64,000 bases of DNA from Rhizobium gallicum bv. gallicum R602sp (GCF_000816845.1 NZ_CP006877.1:1245501-1309500); one strand, 5' to 3'; positions 17,082 through 25,909 are shown, counted from the stretch's first letter. The notes: generated from the sequence alone by a model not told the origin. Program-made: numbers and translations.

Positions 17082-18437
17082 CTAGACGCGCGGCAGATAG
17101 GTCTGGTAGTCGAAGTCCGAGACCGTGCGCAGATAGGTGATGGCTTCCTTGTATTTGGTGTCGCCGTAGAGTTTCTGATAGCGCTCGCCGAAGATATCGG
17201 CGATGAAGGGCGATGCGCGAAAGGCTTCCACCGCCGTTAGAAAATCGTGCGTCAGCCGCGCTGTGTTTTCCGGCACATGCGACGGCGTCGTCTCCACGCC
17301 GGGGTCGAGATCGTCGTCGAGGCCAAGCAGCATGCCGCCGAGGATGGCGGAAAGCAGCAGGTAAGGATTGGCATCAGCGCCGGCGACGCGATGTTCGATG
17401 CGCGCTGCCGGCCCGTACGTATCCGGGATGCGGATCGCCGTGCCGCGATGGCCGGTTCCCCAAGTGAGGTCGATGGGGGCAAAGGAACGCGGCTGGAAGC
17501 GGCGGTAGGAATTGGCGAAAGGCGCAAAGATCAGCTGCGCCTCGCGCATCGTGTTCAGCATTCCGGCGCAGGCGGATTTCAGCCGCTTCGGCTCGCCGCC
17601 CTTTGCATCGAGTATATTGCGGCCCTGCCTGTCGACGACGCTCGCATGCACATGCAGGCCGGAGCCGGCATGTTCGGAATAGGGCTTGGCCATGCAAGTC
17701 GATTTGAGGCCGTGCTTGCGTGCGGCCTGTTCGGCGATGCGCTTCAGGTAAATGCAGTCGTCGGCGGCGGCCAAGGCATCTGGCCGATGCAGCAGGTTGA
17801 TTTCGAACTGCCCGGGTCCGAACTCGGCCGTCGTCGCCTCCGCAGGCAGGTTCTGCGCCTTGGCATAGGCACGCACCGTCTGCAGGTAATCGTCGAGCGC
17901 ATCGACGGCGCTCATGTCGTAGAGCTGGAAACCGTTCGGCTCGCCGCGATAGGTGAGGCTTTTCGGCGGCGAGGGACGGCCGGTATCGCGCCAGTCCTGT
18001 TCCATCACATAGAATTCGAGTTCCGTCGCGACGACCGGCGTGAGGCCGCGCTCTTCGTAGCGCTTCAGCACCGCTGCGAGGATCGCTCGCGGATCCATGA
18101 AGCTCGGGCTGCCGTCGAATTCGTGCATCGTCGCCAGCACCTGCATGGAGCCTTCCGGCGCCGCCCAGGGCATCGGCGCAAGGCTGCGCTCGTCGGCGAT
18201 GCAATTGCCGTCCGGATCGCCAATCGTCAGCGACAGGCCGGTGATGTCGTCATTATCGTCGCCCCAGATATCGAGCGACTGCGTCGAGCAGGGGAGACGC
18301 ACCTCGCCTTCCCAGATTTTCTTCTGGGCATCCAGCGGGATCTGCTTGCCGCGCAAATCCCCGTTCATGCCGACCAGCAGGATTTCGATCCTCGGTTCGC
18401 CTGTCGCAGCTTTGCCATGGACGATGTCGGCCGTCAT
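17082..18437 (-). CDS. Glutamine synthetase family protein, gamma-glutamylputrescine synthetase-like
   Basis: A 451-residue enzyme of the glutamine synthetase fold. I prefer the ATG at 18437 (MTADIVHG), which follows GAGGGGA by 8 nt; TTG codons further up give up to ten more residues. The ATP-grasp-like GS motifs are visible: VATELEFYV, TAEFGPGQFEINLLHR, CMAKPYSEHAGSGLHVHAS and the arginine-rich RRFQPRSFAPIDLTWG segment. The length and HVHAS motif fit the PuuA/FluG/GlnT-like branch, which ligates glutamate to an amine. The divergent gene is a putrescine/beta-alanine-type aminotransferase, so polyamine catabolism is the likely context. Confidence 0.88.
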   Translation of the reverse strand: MTADIVHGKAATGEPRIEILLVGMNGDLRGKQIPLDAQKKIWEGEVRLPCSTQSLDIWGDDNDDITGLSLTIGDPDGNCIADERSLAPMPWAAPEGSMQVLATMHEFDGSPSFMDPRAILAAVLKRYEERGLTPVVATELEFYVMEQDWRDTGRPSPPKSLTYRGEPNGFQLYDMSAVDALDDYLQTVRAYAKAQNLPAEATTAEFGPGQFEINLLHRPDALAAADDCIYLKRIAEQAARKHGLKSTCMAKPYSEHAGSGLHVHASVVDRQGRNILDAKGGEPKRLKSACAGMLNTMREAQLIFAPFANSYRRFQPRSFAPIDLTWGTGHRGTAIRIPDTYGPAARIEHRVAGADANPYLLLSAILGGMLLGLDDDLDPGVETTPSHVPENTARLTHDFLTAVEAFRASPFIADIFGERYQKLYGDTKYKEAITYLRTVSDFDYQTYLPRV

Positions 18438-18520
18438 GATCTTGAAAATCCCCTCGGACAAGGCCAAGGTCGTAGCTCATTGAGACGGCCCTTTCAATCT
18501 CCGCAGGTGTTTTGCGAATC

Positions 18521-19888
18521 ATGTCCGATACTTACCAGCGCTCAAATCTCGCCGCCATCGATGCCGCCCACCATCTGCATCCCTTTTCCGACATGAAGAA
18601 GCTGAATGCCGACGGCACGCGCATCATCCAGCGCGGCGAGGGCGTCTACATCTTTGACAACCACGGCAAGAAGTATCTGGATGGTTTTGCCGGGCTCTGG
18701 TGCGTCAATATCGGCTACGCCCGCAAGGAAATCACCGATGCCGTCGCGCGGCAGATGAACGAGCTGCCTTACTACAACACCTTCTTCGGCACCACGAGCA
18801 CGCCGACGACGCTGCTTGCGGAAAAGGTAACAGCGCATGCCGGCCCGCGCTTCAACCATGTCTTCTTCACCGGCTCCGGCTCAGAGGCCAACGATACCTG
18901 GTTCCGCATGGCGCGCGTCTATTGGAGTGCGGTCGGCAAGCCTTCGAAGAGGATCGTGATCGCCCGCAAGAACGGCTACCACGGCTCGACGGTTGCCGGT
19001 GCCAGCCTCGGCGGCATGAAATATATGCACGAGCAGGGCGACCTGCCGATTCCCGGCATCATTCATATCGGCCAGCCATATTGGTACGGCGAGGGCGGCG
19101 ACCTCTCGCTCGCCGAATTCGGCCTTAAGGTGGCCCGCGAACTGGAGGCTGCGATCGATGAGCTCGGCGAGGAGAATGTCGCCGCTTTCGTCGCAGAGCC
19201 GGTGCAGGGTGCGGCGGGCGTCATCATCCCGCCTAATACCTATTGGCCGGAGATCGACCGCATCTGCAAGGCGCGCAACATCCTGCTCGTTGCCGACGAA
19301 GTCATCTGCGGCTTCGGCCGTCTCGGCGAATGGTTCGGTCATCAGCATTTCGGCGTCGAGCCCGACATGGCGCCGATCGCCAAGGGTCTCTCATCGGGCT
19401 ACCTGCCGATCGGCGGCGTTTTGGTCAGCGCTCGCATCGCTGATGTGCTGATCAACGAGGTCGGCGACTTCAACCACGGCTTCACCTATTCCGGCCATCC
19501 GGTCTGCGCTGCCGCGGCGCTGGAGAACCTGCGCATCATCGAGGACGAAAAGCTGGTCGAGCGTGTCCGCGGCGACATCGGTCCTTACTTTGCCAAAGCC
19601 TGGGGCGCTCTCGGCGACCATGACCTCGTTGGCGAAGCGGTGAGCATCGGCCTGATGGGCGGCCTGCAGCTCACTGCCGATAAGAAGACGCGCACCCGAT
19701 TCGAAAAGGCGGACGCGGTCGGAGCGCTCGTCCGCAACCATGCACTCGCGAACGGCCTCGTGCTGCGGGCCACCGGCGACCGCATGCTGGCGTCTCCGCC
19801 ACTTGTCATCACTCATGATGAGGTGGACGAGATGGCGCGGATCGCGAGGATCGCGCTGGATGCGGCGTGGAAGGAACTGAAAATCTAA
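18521..19888 (+). CDS. Class III omega-aminotransferase (putrescine/beta-alanine:pyruvate type)
   Basis: A 455-residue PLP enzyme. The ATG at 18521 was chosen over a TTG 9 nt upstream. Class III motifs are DGFAGLWCVNIGYARKEI, FTGSGSEANDTWFRM (phosphate contact), VADEVICGFGRLGEWFG (Asp for the pyridine nitrogen) and DMAPIAKGLSSGYLPIGG with the Schiff-base lysine. SpuC/YgjG-like enzymes of this length move the amino group of putrescine or spermidine to pyruvate. With the divergent PuuA-like synthetase across 83 bp this makes a plausible polyamine-use module, although the oxidase and hydrolase steps are not present here. The stop overlaps the convergent GT39 gene by 4 bp. Confidence 0.92.
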   Translation: MSDTYQRSNLAAIDAAHHLHPFSDMKKLNADGTRIIQRGEGVYIFDNHGKKYLDGFAGLWCVNIGYARKEITDAVARQMNELPYYNTFFGTTSTPTTLLAEKVTAHAGPRFNHVFFTGSGSEANDTWFRMARVYWSAVGKPSKRIVIARKNGYHGSTVAGASLGGMKYMHEQGDLPIPGIIHIGQPYWYGEGGDLSLAEFGLKVARELEAAIDELGEENVAAFVAEPVQGAAGVIIPPNTYWPEIDRICKARNILLVADEVICGFGRLGEWFGHQHFGVEPDMAPIAKGLSSGYLPIGGVLVSARIADVLINEVGDFNHGFTYSGHPVCAAAALENLRIIEDEKLVERVRGDIGPYFAKAWGALGDHDLVGEAVSIGLMGGLQLTADKKTRTRFEKADAVGALVRNHALANGLVLRATGDRMLASPPLVITHDEVDEMARIARIALDAAWKELKI

Positions 19889-21393
19889 TCCGCGGGCGCG
19901 ACCCACGCGTAGCCGAAACGATAGGAATCGCTGTTGCGGGCGTAGTAATACGGAACCTCGATCGTCGAAACCTCGGGCGCGATACTGCCGAGCTCCGGCA
20001 CCGATCTTAGCCACTCGGCCGCTTTGGCGGGCAGGGCATTGCCTTGTGCAGTGCTCAGCTGCCAGACCACGAGTAGCGGGCGCTCCTTCGAGATCGAGAC
20101 CGTAGGCTTGAACCCTGGATAGTCCGTCGAAATCACGGTCGCCGGAACAAAGTCCTTCCGCAAATTCCCCGCAAGCAGGCTGCCTTCCGCGAGAATAGCG
20201 GCAGGCTCGCCCTGTTGCCGGAGCGCTGCTGCGAGCTGGGCGTAGGGAACGTTCAAACGCTCGTAATCGCCGTTCAAAGTGGCAGCTGCAATGCGTCCGA
20301 AGAGAATAGTCGGAACGGCGATCATGATTATCGCAACGACCGGTACGAGGCGGCGCAATGGATTTGAAACCGCAACATTCGATGCCTCGATCTTCAGGCA
20401 AAGATAAAGCGGGAAGATGAAGAAGAGCGGCACCAGCCAGCGATCCTTGATATGGGCCGCTCCGCCGAAAATGACGAGAAGCAGGATGCCAAGGATGGAA
20501 AAAAGCATAATGCGCTCAAGGAGCTGTGTCCACTGCGACCTGCCGGAGACGGCCGAGAGAAACGGCTTGCCGAACGCGAACGCGAAGACAAGCAACGTGA
20601 CCGCGCAAAAGCCAATCACTGCCAGAACGAGCAACCCTGAACCCATGGCGACCTGCACGACGTAGCTCGCATTGCCGCCGTCGGTCAGCTTTTTCAGTGT
20701 CCGGGCCGTTGCGAAACCGAGATTGTCCTTCAGCCAGAAGAGATGCGGTAGTGCGATGACGAGGGCGGTGATTGCGGTCAAGGCCATGCGCCAGTCGAAG
20801 ACGCGCTTGCGCATCTGCGGATCGAGCAGTGCCGCCAAGAGCGCCGAAGCGGGCAGAAGGGCGAAATTGTATTTGGACAGCAGGCCGATGCCGATGCCGA
20901 TGCCGGTCACGAGATATGAGAGCACATCCGGCTTCTTGAGCGATCGGATAAATCCGTAGAGGAAGACGCAGCCGGCGAAAAACACCGCGACCGTATGGGT
21001 CAGGTCGCGCTGCATTTCGAATGCGACCTGCGGAAGCGTCAGGAGTCCGAGCGTTGCGACCACCGCCAGCACGCTGTTCTTCAGGATCATCCGTGCCGTC
21101 AGGCCGTAAATAACGTAGGATGTGAAGAGCAGCGCATTCTTGACGACGGCAAGCGAAAGCAGCGAGACACCGCTAATCGAAAAGGCGGCATATTGCAGCC
21201 AGTTATAGAAAGGCGGCTGCGGGCCATAACCGGCGGCAAGCCATTGCGAGCGGAAGGCCTGCTCGGCTTCGTCGAGCCCGAGTGTCGGCGGCATCGCCAC
21301 GCGAACGGCGACCTGTATGAGAAAATATGCGGCAAGCACAGCGAAAAACCACCGCATGTCGACGTTGCGGGCCTTGTCCACGTCCACGTTCAT
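19885..21393 (-). CDS. GT39-type polyprenyl-phosphate-sugar transferase (ArnT/Rgt-like)
   Basis: A 502-residue integral membrane protein with about eleven spans. The ATG at 21393 (MNVDVDKARN) has GGAA upstream; in-frame alternatives lie 8 and 12 codons further up. The first periplasmic loop carries LGLDEAEQAFRSQW with the acidic pair typical of GT39/PMT enzymes, then GPQPPFYNWLQYAAF. Such enzymes transfer a sugar from a polyprenyl-phosphate donor to lipid A, LPS core or protein on the periplasmic side. In rhizobia, RgtA-D transfer galacturonic acid in this way. The GT2 gene upstream would make the donor. The exact sugar and acceptor are not decidable from sequence. Confidence 0.85.
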   Translation of the reverse strand: MNVDVDKARNVDMRWFFAVLAAYFLIQVAVRVAMPPTLGLDEAEQAFRSQWLAAGYGPQPPFYNWLQYAAFSISGVSLLSLAVVKNALLFTSYVIYGLTARMILKNSVLAVVATLGLLTLPQVAFEMQRDLTHTVAVFFAGCVFLYGFIRSLKKPDVLSYLVTGIGIGIGLLSKYNFALLPASALLAALLDPQMRKRVFDWRMALTAITALVIALPHLFWLKDNLGFATARTLKKLTDGGNASYVVQVAMGSGLLVLAVIGFCAVTLLVFAFAFGKPFLSAVSGRSQWTQLLERIMLFSILGILLLVIFGGAAHIKDRWLVPLFFIFPLYLCLKIEASNVAVSNPLRRLVPVVAIIMIAVPTILFGRIAAATLNGDYERLNVPYAQLAAALRQQGEPAAILAEGSLLAGNLRKDFVPATVISTDYPGFKPTVSISKERPLLVVWQLSTAQGNALPAKAAEWLRSVPELGSIAPEVSTIEVPYYYARNSDSYRFGYAWVAPAD

Positions 21394-21519
21394 TTCATTT
21401 CCGTTCAAACCAGACATAGCCAAGCGCAAAGGTGTTGCCGCTCTTGCCGAGGGGGTACGGGAGCGCCAGTGAGCCGATCGCGTCCGGTTCGATGCCGCAG
21501 CGAGCTTTCCCGCCGCCTC

Positions 21520-22533
21520 TCAAACGTCGCTTCCATCGAAAATCTGCCGCACGATGTAATTAGGCGAAGCGTCGTCGCGATAGTAGGTGCGGGCAATCAT
21601 CTCGGCCAGAATGCCAGTCGTGATCAACTGCACGGACGAGAGCAGCAGCACGACGCCGACCATGAGCATCGGACGGGTACCGATATCGTTGCCCAGAATG
21701 AACTTGTCGAAGAACAGGTAAAGCAGGATCAGCGTTGCGAGCGCTCCAAGGCCAAGGCCGAGCGAGCCGAAGAAATGGCCAGGCCGCGCCTTGTAGCGCA
21801 TGAAGAACATCACCGACAGCAGGTCGAGGATAACGCGGAAGGTTCGCGAGATGCCGTATTTCGACTGGCCGTGCTGGCGAGCATGGTGCGTGACGGCCAC
21901 TTCGCCGATGCGCGAACTCGGGACGACGCCGGCGACCCAGGCGGGGATGAAGCGGTGCATTTCGCCCATCAGCTTCACCTGCTTGATGATGGAGGCGCGG
22001 TAGATCTTCAGGCTGCAGCCATAGTCGTGCAGCTTCACGCCGGTGATGCGGCCGATCAGATAGTTGGCGCACCATGAGGGAATCTTGCGCAGCAGCAGGC
22101 CGTCCTTGCGGTTCTTGCGCCAGCCGACCAGGAGATCGAGTTCACGGCGCTCGAGTTCGGAAATCATCGAAGGAATGTCTTTCGGATCATTCTGCAGGTC
22201 GCCGTCCATCGTTGCAATCAGCCGGCCTTGCGCCGTGTCGATGCCGGCCTGCATCGCCGCGGTCTGGCCGAAGTTGCGCTGCAACTCCACGATCCTGAGC
22301 GCCAGCCCTTCACGCCCCAGATATTTGCGGGCATTGACGAGCGTGGCATCCGTACTGCCGTCATCGATCAGGATAAGCTCCCACCGATGAGGATAGGCGA
22401 CCATCGCATCGCAGATGCGTTCGACGAGCGGGCCGACGCTTTCTTGCTCGTTGAAGACCGGCACCACAAGCGAAAGTTCGAGCGACTGCGTTAGATCATT
22501 TGCGCTTTGCAGCGACTCTGACGTTGTCTGCAA
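21520..22533 (-). CDS. GT2 polyprenyl-phosphate glycosyltransferase (ArnC/RgtE-like)
   Basis: A 337-residue family 2 glycosyltransferase. The start is TTG at 22533, preceded by TAGGAG at 9 nt. The catalytic domain (residues 20-250) shows SLVVPVFNEQESVGPLVERI, LIDDGSTDATL and the DxD-like TMDGDLQNDP. Two C-terminal membrane spans (GSLGLGLGALATLILLYLFF and a second one near 285-310) are as in ArnC and dolichyl-phosphate-mannose synthases. The product would be a polyprenyl-phosphate sugar, in rhizobia possibly dodecaprenyl-phosphate-galacturonate. It lies 126 bp upstream of the GT39 gene in the same direction and is divergent from a flippase-like gene. Confidence 0.9.
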   Translation of the reverse strand: MQTTSESLQSANDLTQSLELSLVVPVFNEQESVGPLVERICDAMVAYPHRWELILIDDGSTDATLVNARKYLGREGLALRIVELQRNFGQTAAMQAGIDTAQGRLIATMDGDLQNDPKDIPSMISELERRELDLLVGWRKNRKDGLLLRKIPSWCANYLIGRITGVKLHDYGCSLKIYRASIIKQVKLMGEMHRFIPAWVAGVVPSSRIGEVAVTHHARQHGQSKYGISRTFRVILDLLSVMFFMRYKARPGHFFGSLGLGLGALATLILLYLFFDKFILGNDIGTRPMLMVGVVLLLSSVQLITTGILAEMIARTYYRDDASPNYIVRQIFDGSDV

Positions 22534-22607
22534 CTGTTATTGCTCCTAAAAGGCCGTGACGGCCAGTCGAGCGGCGTTTTGACCGCTGAAGTCAGGAAGC
22601 CTAGTAC

Positions 22608-23570
22608 ATGAACTCTCCTGTTGGCGCCAGCCGACAATCCTGGTTCGGGCGCAATCGCATGACACTGCTGACGGTCGTAATCGTCGCAGCCTATGCATCT
22701 TTCATCGAGTGGTTCTGGGGATGGTCGGCCATCATCGCCCAATGGGCGGCCGTCGGCGTGATGCCGATCCTTGTCGCTCTTGCATTATTGACCAGTACCT
22801 ATTTCCTGCGGACGTGGCGTATTCTCGATTACTTCCCGCGGGAGACGGCGGGCAGTTTCGGCACGCTTTTCCGGGTGACGCAGGTCCATAACCTGCTCAA
22901 TATCATGATGCCGTTTCGCACCGGGGAGACGAGCTTTCCGGTTCTCATGCGCGCAGAATTCGGCATTGCGTTGACGCGGGCAACCTCTGCCCTGCTTGTC
23001 ATGCGTCTCCTCGATCTGCACGCGCTGCTTGCCGCAGCCGGCATCGGATTTGCGGCAGCTTCCCCGAACGCCGTTCCGGCCTGGTTTTTATGGGCCGCAT
23101 TCCTGTTCTTGCCGATCACCGCTTTCCTGATCCGCAAGCCATTGCTTCGCTTGGGCTTCCGGCTCTTTCCCGCCAAGGCGCAAGGCTTCCTGTCGGAGAT
23201 CGAAAACGGCCTGCCCGCAAATGCCTCAGCCTTCGCACGGGCCTGGGCCATGACGGCGGTGAACTGGCTGGTGAAGGTCGTCGTGCTCGCCTGGGCGCTC
23301 AGCCTCATGGGCGTTTGGCCACTCACGGCGAGCTTCGGCGGCGCGCTCGGCGGCGAGCTTTCGTCGGTTCTGCCGGTCCATGCGCCGGGCGGCGTTGGCA
23401 CCTATCCCGCCGGCATTACCGCAGGCGCCATTGCCTTGGGCGCACCGGGCGGAAAGGCGGCGCTTGCAGCCCTGGCGCAGGCAAGCATCAACGCACATCT
23501 GTTGATCATCGTCTCCGCCTTGACGGGAACAGCAATCTCACTGCCCCTCGGGCGCCGCCGTCAGCTCTGA
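22608..23570 (+). CDS. Flippase-like membrane protein (lysylphosphatidylglycerol synthase TM family, UPF0104)
   Basis: A 320-residue protein with about eight membrane spans. AGGAAG precedes the ATG at 22608. The motif VHNLLNIMMPFRTGETSFPVL, with the MMPFRxGE core, and GGELSSVLPVHAPGGVGTYPAG are typical of the LPG-synthase transmembrane/UPF0104 family, members of which are thought to flip lipids or lipid-linked sugars. It is divergent from the GT2 gene across 74 bp. A role in moving the polyprenyl-phosphate sugar across the inner membrane is an attractive inference. The 3' end overlaps the convergent sigma factor gene by 33 bp. Confidence 0.82.
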   Translation: MNSPVGASRQSWFGRNRMTLLTVVIVAAYASFIEWFWGWSAIIAQWAAVGVMPILVALALLTSTYFLRTWRILDYFPRETAGSFGTLFRVTQVHNLLNIMMPFRTGETSFPVLMRAEFGIALTRATSALLVMRLLDLHALLAAAGIGFAAASPNAVPAWFLWAAFLFLPITAFLIRKPLLRLGFRLFPAKAQGFLSEIENGLPANASAFARAWAMTAVNWLVKVVVLAWALSLMGVWPLTASFGGALGGELSSVLPVHAPGGVGTYPAGITAGAIALGAPGGKAALAALAQASINAHLLIIVSALTGTAISLPLGRRRQL

Positions 23571-24782
23571 TATCCTCTTGCGCAGGAAAGCCAGCTCGGG
23601 CCCCTGCTGACAAAGGGACAGCGCGCGTTCATAGGCGGTGATCGCCTCCGCCGGTCGGCCGAGCTGGCGCAGGAAATCGGCGCGTGCGGCATGGGCAAGG
23701 TGATAGGTGCCGAGCTTTCCGGATGCCAGGATGCCGTCGATGATCTCAAGCCCTCTCTGCGGCCCTTCCGACATTGCGATCGCCACTGCGCGATTGAGTT
23801 CGACGATCGGCGAGGGCTGCGCCGTAATCAGCAGATCGTAATAGGCAGCGATGCGCGGCCAATCCGTTGCCTGCGGCGTTGCGGCCTTGGCATGTTCGGC
23901 GGCGATGGCGGCCTGGACAGTGTAGAGGCCGACCTCGCTAGGTTCCATCGCCCGCTGCAAAAGGTCCAGGCCTTCTTCTATCTTCCTGCGATCCCAGGTC
24001 GATCGGTCCTGCTCTGCAAGCAGGGTCAAGCTGCGGTCCTCAGCGCAGCGCGCCAGCCCGCGAGAGTCCTGCAGCAGCATCAGCGCCAGCAGGCCCTCGA
24101 CATCGGGGTGCGGCAGTAAGTCCGCCACCAGCCGCGCCAGCCGGATCGCCTCGGCCGTCAGGTCCGCCCGTACCACTTCTGTGCCCCAAGAAGCCGAATA
24201 CCCTTCGTTGAAGACGAGGTAGATGACGTGTAGCACGCGATCGAGGCGCTCCGGCAGTTCGTCGAGGTCCGGAACTTCGTACGGGATGCGGTCGGAACGT
24301 ATCTTGATCTTTGCCCGCACGATCCGCTGTGCGACGGTCGGGGCCGGAACGAGGAATGCGTGGGCGATTTCCTCGGTCGTCAGGCCGCAGACTTCGCGCA
24401 GCGCCATTGCCATCTGCGCGTCGGATGGAATGGCCGGATGGCAGCAGGTGAAGATCAGCCGCAGCATGTCGTCGCCGATAAGCTCCATGTCGCCGATCTC
24501 GGTAGCGTCGGCCTCGCCGTATAGGCTGTCCTCGATGTCTTTTAGCGACGCATCGAAGCGCGAACGCCGCCGGATATGGTCGATTGCCTTGTGGCGGCCG
24601 GTGGAAACGAGCCATGAAAAAGGATTGCCGGGAACGCCATCGCGTGGCCATGCGCGCGCGGCCGCCGCAAAAGCGTCGTGCAGGGCCTCCTCCGCCCGGT
24701 CGAAATCGCCGAGCAGGCGGATGAGAGTTGCCAGCACCCGTCTCGATTGCGACCGGTAGATGTCCTCGATCAGTTTCTCCAA
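23538..24782 (-). CDS. ECF42-type RNA polymerase sigma factor with C-terminal TPR-like extension
   Basis: A 414-residue sigma factor, more than twice the normal ECF length. Sigma-2 occupies residues 1-75 (SRRVLATLIRLLGDFDRAEEALHDAF, then PFSWLVSTGRHKAIDHIRR). Sigma-4 occupies about 110-165 (MALREVCGLTTEEIAHAFL, then VPAPTVAQRIVRAKIKI). From residue 175 on there is a DUF6596/TPR-like domain (ELNRAVAIAMSEGPQRGLEIID, AITAYERALSLC). This architecture and the adjacent DGPF genes are diagnostic of group ECF42, which has no cognate anti-sigma factor. The start is TTG at 24782 with CCGGAG upstream; it overlaps the frameshifted end of the DGPF gene. It is the last gene of a four-gene operon. Confidence 0.92.
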   Translation of the reverse strand: MEKLIEDIYRSQSRRVLATLIRLLGDFDRAEEALHDAFAAAARAWPRDGVPGNPFSWLVSTGRHKAIDHIRRRSRFDASLKDIEDSLYGEADATEIGDMELIGDDMLRLIFTCCHPAIPSDAQMAMALREVCGLTTEEIAHAFLVPAPTVAQRIVRAKIKIRSDRIPYEVPDLDELPERLDRVLHVIYLVFNEGYSASWGTEVVRADLTAEAIRLARLVADLLPHPDVEGLLALMLLQDSRGLARCAEDRSLTLLAEQDRSTWDRRKIEEGLDLLQRAMEPSEVGLYTVQAAIAAEHAKAATPQATDWPRIAAYYDLLITAQPSPIVELNRAVAIAMSEGPQRGLEIIDGILASGKLGTYHLAHAARADFLRQLGRPAEAITAYERALSLCQQGPELAFLRKRISELTAAPEGQ

Positions 24783-25147
24783 ATGCTACTCCGGTAAAGT
24801 GAGTATCCGCACCGAACGCAGCTCCACGGCGCGCCGACACGTGCGGAGGGGATGCGTGCGGCAATCTCCTTCGCCGCTGCATCGTCCGGTGCTTGGATCA
24901 CGTAGAAACCCGCAAGATGCTCCTTGGTTTCGACATAAGGCCCATCGCTCGCCTGCAGTGCATTGTTGCGGACCCGCAGCACGGTTGCTTTCTCCGGCAT
25001 TTCAAGCGCATCGGAGTGGATCATGATGCCGTTGCGGCGCAGCCCTTCGTCGAAGCTGAAATGCGCTCTGACGCGTTCGCCAGTCTCCCTCGGCGTCAGC
25101 GTGCGGTCAACGTCTGCGGAATTGTAGATCAGGCAAAGATAACGCAT
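24770..25147 (-). CDS. DGPF/YCII-related protein 1, frameshifted near its 3' end
   Basis: A DGPF-domain protein (PF03795, YCII-like) of 125 residues as read. The core is normal: MRYLCLIYNSADVDR, then LQASDGPYVETKEHLAGFYVIQAPD and IAARIPSARVG (to residue 105). After that the family's ending is lost. Shifting the frame at GGCGCGCC (24828-24835) restores AVELRSVRILTLPE and a TAG at 24786-24788, which aligns with the endings of the two paralogs next door (ASVEIRPAY and GSIEVRPVY). The change equals a 2-bp GC insertion. Either the gene is mutated or the base calls are wrong. The intact form would be 119 residues and would end just before the sigma factor start. Biochemical function is unknown for the family. 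Confidence 0.85.
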   Translation of the reverse strand: MRYLCLIYNSADVDRTLTPRETGERVRAHFSFDEGLRRNGIMIHSDALEMPEKATVLRVRNNALQASDGPYVETKEHLAGFYVIQAPDDAAAKEIAARIPSARVGAPWSCVRCGYSLYRSSIWRN

Positions 25148-25151
25148 CGAC

Positions 25152-25511
25152 CTACTCTGCGCCTTTGATGGAATAGGCAGGGCGGATCTCGACAGAGGCA
25201 TATTTCAGGATCGGGAAGGTCGAAACGATCGATTTCGCTTCATCCATGTCTCTGGCATCGAGCAATACGAAGCCGCCGAGGTGCTCCTTGATTTCTGCGA
25301 AAGGACCATCGGTGGCAACCGTCGTGCCCTTGCGGATGTGCAGGGTGACGGCTGACGCCGGCTCGCGCAGCGCAAGCGCAACCTGGAGGAAACCGCGCTC
25401 GCGCCAGAGATCGTCACTGACGATGCATTCCTGGGTCAGCGCCTCCCATTCTTCCTGCGGAACCAGCTTGCTTTTTTCGGTATCGAACCAGACCTGGCAA
25501 AGAAATTTCAT
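25152..25511 (-). CDS. DGPF/YCII-related protein 2
   Basis: A complete 119-residue DGPF-domain protein. The ATG at 25511 begins MKFLCQVWFDTEKS, like its neighbour's MKYLCQVWFEPS. The signature TVATDGPFAEIKEHLGGFVLLDARDMDEA contains the DGPF tetrad that names the family. It ends SVEIRPAYSIKGAE. Only 4 bp separate it from DGPF 1 and 11 bp from DGPF 3, so the genes form an operon with the ECF42 sigma factor. The dimeric alpha-beta barrel-like fold suggests small-molecule or redox chemistry, but no substrate is known. Confidence 0.93.
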   Translation of the reverse strand: MKFLCQVWFDTEKSKLVPQEEWEALTQECIVSDDLWRERGFLQVALALREPASAVTLHIRKGTTVATDGPFAEIKEHLGGFVLLDARDMDEAKSIVSTFPILKYASVEIRPAYSIKGAE

Positions 25512-25522
25512 GGCGTGCTTCC

Positions 25523-25873
25523 TCAGCCGAACGTGTAGACAGGACGGACTTCAATGCTGCCGAGCTTTGCCAGTGGAATGCCGGCTGCGACACGGATCGC
25601 ATCATTCAGATCGCTGGCCTCGATCAGGATGAAGCCGCCGAGTTGTTCCTTCGTCTCGGCATAGGGGCCATCTGTCACCGACACCTCACCATTGCGGACA
25701 CGGATGGTGACTGCACTTTTCGGCGATTGTAGAGCCTCGGCGTGGATCATGTGGCCGCTTTCGACGAGGTCCTCATCATAACCGAGCGAATCCCTGTCGA
25801 GCTTCTTCCTCTCCTCGTTCCTCATGCGCTCGAGCACGGATGGCTCGAACCACACCTGACACAGATATTTCAT
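25523..25873 (-). CDS. DGPF/YCII-related protein 3, first gene of the ECF42 operon
   Basis: A 116-residue DGPF-domain protein. The ATG at 25873 was chosen because it aligns with the start of the paralog; the open frame runs 68 codons further up across the promoter. Key segments are MKYLCQVWFEPSVLERM, SVTDGPYAETKEQLGGFILIEASDL and the ending LGSIEVRPVYTFG. It opens the operon DGPF3-DGPF2-DGPF1-sigma. A TGTCGA-N17-CGTC element 37-63 bp upstream of its start codon fits an ECF42-dependent promoter, so the operon is probably autoregulated by its own sigma factor. Confidence 0.93.
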   Translation of the reverse strand: MKYLCQVWFEPSVLERMRNEERKKLDRDSLGYDEDLVESGHMIHAEALQSPKSAVTIRVRNGEVSVTDGPYAETKEQLGGFILIEASDLNDAIRVAAGIPLAKLGSIEVRPVYTFG

Positions 25874-25909
25874 CGCTTGCTTCCTGCGGGCTGCCTCTGA
25901 CTGCATGTT

